From the NCBI GenBank assembly GCA_945861855.1, contig CAMAWG010000008.1, positions 1 to 60,461 of the forward strand: a stretch of 60,461 bases of DNA, written 5' to 3'. Both the position numbers and the translations under genes were made by a program. This document shows positions 58,921 to 60,461 of this stretch, in pieces. The stretch is from Rhodoplanes serenus. Lineage in GTDB: Bacteria; Pseudomonadota; Alphaproteobacteria; Rhizobiales; Xanthobacteraceae. The notes under the pieces were generated by a model. That model saw only the letters and a list, made by a program, of their open reading frames with translations, was not told the DNA's origin and searched no databases. How positions within the stretch are numbered: position 1 is the first letter of the stretch; each line of letters starts with the position of its first letter.

Positions 58921-60461
58921 ATGATTCGGACGATACGCCGCGCCTTGATTGCCGGCCTGCTGCTGGCGGCGAGCGCGGTCGCGCCGGCCCAGGCGCAACG
59001 CGCCCTGCAATTCCCGCCGGTCCAGCCGGTCGTGGCCCGGCATGGCATGGTGGTGGCGCAGGAGACCCGCGCCGCGCTGATCGGCGCCGAAGTGCTCAAG
59101 CGCGGCGGCAACGCGGTTGATGCCGCGGTCGCCGTGGGCTTCGCGATGGCGGTGACCTATCCACGCGCCGGAAACATCGGCGGCGGCGGCTTCATGGTGA
59201 TCCACCTCGCCAAGGGCAAACGCGGCCCAGCGCAAGACCTGGCCATCGACTACCGCGAGACCGCGCTGGCCGCGACCACCCGCGAGACCTTTCGCAACGC
59301 GCAGGGCGAAGCCGACCCGGCGAAGTCGCGCGAGCATGGGCTCGGCATCGGCGTGCCGGGGACAGTCGCGGGCCTGACTCTGGCGCTGGAAAAATACGGC
59401 TCGGGGAAATTCAAGCTGGCGCAACTGATCGCGCCGGCGATCGATCTCGCGCGCAACGGCTACAAGGTCGGCGACGAGTTCGAGGACACCGGGCGCTCGT
59501 CGATCGCGCGCATGGCGAAATGGCCCTCGACCGCAAAACTGTTTCTCAGGCCCGACGGCTCGCTGATCGCGCGCGGCACGCTGCTCGTGCAATCCGATCT
59601 CGCCGCTACGCTTGACGCAATATCGAAACAGGGACCGCGCGCCTTCTATGAGGGGCCGGTGGCGGAAAAAATCTCCGCCGCGGTGCGCGCCGCCGGCGGG
59701 CTGATGACCCCCGACGATTTAAGGAACTACAAGGCCGTCGAGCGCCCGGTGCTGCGCGGCACCTATCGAGGCCTGAACATCATATCGATGCCGCCGCCCT
59801 CCTCCGGCGGCGTGGTGCTGCTCGAAATGCTGAACGTGCTGGAGGGCTTCAGGCTCAAGGCCGACGATCCGCAGTCGGTGCATCTCATGGTCGAGGCGAT
59901 GCGCTACGCCTACGCCGACCGCGCACATCTGCTCGGCGATCCGGATTTCGTGAAGGTGCCGATCGCCGGATTGCTGTCGAAGCGTTACGCCGCGGCGGTG
60001 CGCGCGAAGCTCGACCGTCAGCGCGCGACGCCGTCGGACAGGGTCAAGGCCGCCAATCCCGCGGGCTTCGAGGGCGACAACACCACGCACTATTCGATTG
60101 TCGACCGCTTCGGCAACGCCGTTGCCAACACCTACACGATCAATCTGAGCTACGGCGTCGGCCTGATCGCCGAGGGCACCGGGGTGCTGCTTAACAACGA
60201 GCTTGACGATTTTGCCGCCGCCCCGGGCGTGCCCAACGCCTTCGGCCTGGTCGGCTACGAGGCCAACGAGCCAGGGCCGAACAAGCGGCCGCTGTCGTCG
60301 ATGACGCCGACCATCGTGCTGCGCAACGGCAAGCCGTTCATCGTCACCGGCTCGCCGGGCGGCAGCCGCATCATCACCGCGGTGCTGCAGGTGCTGCTCA
60401 ACGTCATCGACCACCGCATGACGATCGGCGAGGCGGTGCATGCGCCGCGCATCCATCATCA
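58921..60461 (+). CDS. ggt: Gamma-glutamyltransferase, 3' end missing at the window edge
   Basis: Periplasmic gamma-glutamyltransferase that cleaves glutathione and gamma-glutamyl bonds. The 513 visible codons have a signal peptide (ALIAGLLLAASAVAPAQAQ), GGNAVDAAVAVGFAMAVTYP, GNIGGGGFMVIHLAKG, and the autocleavage site with nucleophile Thr388 in NTTHYSIVD. The small-subunit segment SSMTPTIVLRNGKPFIVTGSPGGSRII follows. The frame is open to the end of the window, so the C-terminus is outside. The start ATG follows the alpha/beta hydrolase by nine bases. Confidence 0.93.
   Translation, partial: MIRTIRRALIAGLLLAASAVAPAQAQRALQFPPVQPVVARHGMVVAQETRAALIGAEVLKRGGNAVDAAVAVGFAMAVTYPRAGNIGGGGFMVIHLAKGKRGPAQDLAIDYRETALAATTRETFRNAQGEADPAKSREHGLGIGVPGTVAGLTLALEKYGSGKFKLAQLIAPAIDLARNGYKVGDEFEDTGRSSIARMAKWPSTAKLFLRPDGSLIARGTLLVQSDLAATLDAISKQGPRAFYEGPVAEKISAAVRAAGGLMTPDDLRNYKAVERPVLRGTYRGLNIISMPPPSSGGVVLLEMLNVLEGFRLKADDPQSVHLMVEAMRYAYADRAHLLGDPDFVKVPIAGLLSKRYAAAVRAKLDRQRATPSDRVKAANPAGFEGDNTTHYSIVDRFGNAVANTYTINLSYGVGLIAEGTGVLLNNELDDFAAAPGVPNAFGLVGYEANEPGPNKRPLSSMTPTIVLRNGKPFIVTGSPGGSRIITAVLQVLLNVIDHRMTIGEAVHAPRIHH

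Overview
The window is high-GC chromosomal DNA from an alphaproteobacterium, most likely order Hyphomicrobiales (Bradyrhizobium/Rhodopseudomonas/Xanthobacteraceae neighbourhood). The evidence is the divergent arrangement of hemC-hemD-mitofilin-hemY and tsaD-gpsA, a 180-kDa-class NAD-glutamate dehydrogenase, a DUF1674 protein, alphaproteobacterial RpoH-type promoters before dnaK and htpX, a CtrA box, and several palindromic intergenic repeat families of the kind dispersed in these genomes. Genus and species are inference only.

Layout. 1-4107: translation block (rpmI end, rplT, pheS, pheT). 4233-11886: mixed metabolism and envelope genes (UbiD-family decarboxylase, alpha/beta hydrolase, a frameshifted Tat-exported amine oxidase, a YiiX-like peptidase, an EI24/CysZ-like membrane protein, nth, a frameshifted DUF2244 gene). 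11927-19345: AraC-MGMT DNA repair fusion, gpmI, an unrecognised gene, dapB, three DUF1330 domains, pyrF, FMN reductase, and a PmtA-like methyltransferase. 19448-22806: dnaJ and dnaK with an RpoH-type promoter and an intergenic hairpin. 22876-29223: a SAM methyltransferase next to a multi-spanning membrane protein, exported proteins, an MmgE/PrpD protein and tRNA-Thr(CGT). 29309-36066: haem and tRNA-modification core (hemY, mitofilin-like, hemD, hemC; tsaD, gpsA). 36197-41604: EVE protein, DUF1761, an orphan Bug-type binding protein, acs, a CtrA-boxed L,D-transpeptidase and a nuclease. 41607-43807: a mobile element. 43896-50829: DUF1674, htpX, rsmB, heparinase-like, purH, and a ClpP-like exported protein with an in-frame stop. 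50993-60461: NAD-GDH, an AhpD-like protein, an enolase-superfamily protein, an alpha/beta hydrolase and a truncated gamma-glutamyltransferase gene.

The best candidate for something undescribed is the roughly 2.2-kb element at 41607-43807. It has an IS1595/ISXO2-type DDE transposase at the left and imperfect terminal inverted repeats (22 of 25 core positions match) that enclose three further small genes. One is an AT-rich gene with an R-x4-H motif resembling HEPN ribonucleases. It starts on the same CATG tetranucleotide as a divergent 59-codon gene that ends in a Lys/Arg tail. This looks like an IS carrying a possible toxin or defence passenger; the domain call is motif-based and not proven. 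Three host genes are interrupted (7113-8613, 11366-11886, 50065-50829), which is either real decay or sequence error.
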